Origin: Monoraphidium neglectum
Taxonomy: Eukaryota > Chlorophyta > Chlorophyceae > Sphaeropleales > Selenastraceae
Direction: 5' to 3'
Assembly (NCBI RefSeq): GCF_000611645.1
Contig: NW_014013108.1
Coordinates: forward strand, 1 to 25,414
Length of the DNA: 25,414 bases
Each line of letters starts with the position of its first letter. Position 1 is the first letter of the stretch. A model generated the notes under the pieces. That model saw only the letters and a program-made list of their open reading frames with translations. It had not been told where the DNA came from and made no database searches. Shown here piece by piece: positions 23,939-25,414 of this stretch. Position numbers and translations under genes: made by a program.

Positions 23939-25414
23939 TCGCGCACAAGCTGGTGTGCGGCACACTTGCCAACGGCGCATTATCATGCGAGCGCCCCCCC
24001 CCCTCCCGTCCTCTCCCTGCTCCCCCAGGTACGACGACATCGTGAAGGGCCTCACGCCGTTCCTGAAGACAGCGGGCTACAACCCCAAGAAGGACCTCAC
24101 CTTCATCCCCATCAGCGCACTCAGCGGCCAGAACGTCAAGGTGCGGGGCCCCCGGAGGGGAGGGCAACGGCGCATCCCAGGCGCAGGCGTCGGATGCCAT
24201 ATGTGTAGTCCGTGCATCATTCACGCGCAGCAACGCAGGGCAGCATTGGATCTGGCGTGCTTTAGCTGCTCCACAACGCGTGACCGACCCGGCCACTGCC
24301 TCCCAACCTCTCGGGCCTCCCCCTCATCCCTGGGTCTCTCCAGAACCGGGCCAGCAAGGAGGCGTGCCCCTGGTACCAGGGCCCAACCCTGTTTGAGGCG
24401 CTGGACTCTGTTGAGATCGCTGAGAGGTGCGGCATGGGAGAGCTGGGGGGATGCACCCCAACGGGAGCAGCGTGGCGGGGCGCCAGCATGTAGACAGCTG
24501 CACGCAGCAAGGGGCAGTGTTTTCATATGTTTGCTTAGCACCTCTTTTTGTGGCTGCAAATGCCTGCCGTCAACGCCGCCCGCTGCACCCTCGCTATCCT
24601 GTGTCCCCCAGGCCCCCCACTGCGCCCTTCCGGATGCCCATCATCGACAAGTACAAGGTCGGGGGCCCACCACTGGCACCGCAGGGGGTTGGGACCGCCC
24701 TGTGTACGAGCCGTCACCCTGCCCGTGCCGAGCTCTGCCGACGATAATCAGGCCGCCCCAGGCTTGACCAACATGCAGCCCCTCCCCTCCACATCAGCCG
24801 TCCACCCTCGACCCGACCCCCACCCTCAGGACATGGGCACGATGATCATGGGCAAGAGCGAGGCTGGCCTGGTGTCGGTTGGGGATGTGCTGCAGGTGCG
24901 GCGGCTGACAGGGAGGCATGCACCTAGGGAGAAGGCAGCCTGTTCATGTTCCGCTGGAAACGCGGACCTCGCCAAAGCGAGCCCACATCTGCTCAAACTA
25001 CACAGCTACTCAAATCATGAGCCCGACCTCGTCAGCCAACTCACACATCAACGCTCATCCCCCTGGATTCTGCCGTCTGCCCCCCGCCCCACCTGCACAT
25101 CCCCAACGCCGCCCGCAGCTGTACCCTGGTATCACCTGCACCCTGCTACCTCCCACCCGTCCGCCCACCCTACCCCCCCCCCCCAGGTTATGCCCAACAA
25201 GCTGCGTGTCAAGGTGGAGGCGGTGTACCGGGACGAGCTCGAGTCCTTCGCGGCCAAGGTGGGGCGGCGTGAAGCAGGCCCGGGGGGAGGGGGGGCACAG
25301 GAAAGGATCTGTGGTTACCCATACATGGTGTTGGTCTGATTGATGTCACCTCCAACATCAAGTCCGGGCAGAACAGAACCCCTCACCTGCGCATGCCCCG
25401 TGCACCCCCACCCC
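21450..25414 (+). CDS. Peptide chain release factor eRF3 (GSPT/Sup35-type GTPase), 3' end missing
   Basis: Eleven exons seen: 21450-21950, 22322-22414, 22687-22809, 23050-23151, 23379-23450, 23627-23742, 24029-24140, 24344-24426, 24612-24657, 24830-24895, 25187-25258. These give 462 codons, and the window ends in the next intron. eRF3 is the GTPase partner of eRF1 in translation termination. Visible features: a disordered Pro/Ala-rich N-terminus with a PAM2-like motif LSAAAASFVP (28-37), which in eRF3 binds poly(A)-binding protein; G1 GHVDAGKS (179-186); the eRF3 signature RESWYMAYIMDTNEEERVKG (exon 3); G3 DAPGH (256-260); G4 NKLD (318-321, where most homologues have NKMD); G5 SAL in exon 7; and the start of beta-barrel domain 2 (RMPIIDKYK, then DMGTMIMGK). 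These signatures separate it from EF-1 alpha and HBS1. Intron 2 (22415-22686) has a GC donor (CCAG|GCGAGA). A short VVLEGG insertion follows the G4 loop. The C-terminal domain lies outside the window. Confidence 0.94.
22865..22885 (+). repeat. (CAG)7 in an eRF3 intron
   Basis: Seven CAG units in intron 3 of the eRF3 gene, a non-coding location unlike the other CAG tracts in the window. Confidence 0.85.
23895..23930 (+). repeat. (CA)18 microsatellite in an eRF3 intron
   Basis: Eighteen CA units in intron 6 of the eRF3 gene, followed by a short imperfect continuation. Confidence 0.9.

Overview
The window looks like nuclear DNA from a green alga (a chlorophyte; class not certain). Every gene is spliced, with short exons and many introns of roughly 90-550 bases. 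The DNA is GC-rich and full of CA and CTG microsatellites. TGTAA, the usual green-algal polyadenylation signal, follows several genes. Four copies of the plant/green-algal telomere unit CCCTAAA lie near the left edge. One run of 253 N's (13881-14133) is an assembly gap. I see no RNA genes, transposons, CRISPR arrays or bacterial-type systems.

I rebuilt seven protein-coding genes by splicing exons by hand. In every complete model the exon lengths add up to a whole number of codons and the joined product follows a known family across its splice junctions. Six genes lie on the minus strand, in order of position: (1) 618-4754, a ZRF1/DNAJC2/zuotin-type ribosome-associated J protein with two SANT domains (the family of Volvox GlsA); (2) 5188-8312, an ankyrin-repeat protein with a 28-glutamine tract; (3) 9254-10405, an ARGLU1-like RS/RE-rich splicing factor; (4) 11156-14629, an AAAP/SLC38-type amino acid transporter; (5) 15199-17307, a DUF676-type serine lipase; (6) 18039-21051, a SKIP16/FBXO3-type F-box protein with SMI1/KNR4-like and ApaG domains. 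On the plus strand, (7) runs from 21450 past the right edge and encodes translation termination factor eRF3, head-to-head with gene 6.

These are housekeeping genes and their order suggests no pathway. ZRF1 and eRF3 both act at the ribosome, which may be chance. The unusual material is in the details. Four of the seven proteins carry long CAG-encoded glutamine runs, one inside the ApaG domain and one between the catalytic serine and histidine of the lipase. Three introns appear to use GC instead of GT donors, two with the same ACAG|GCGCGC junction. A TACSGTA element is clustered upstream of the ankyrin gene and recurs upstream of the lipase gene. One transporter intron starts directly in a GT microsatellite that leads into the assembly gap. 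I found no convincing undescribed multi-gene system.
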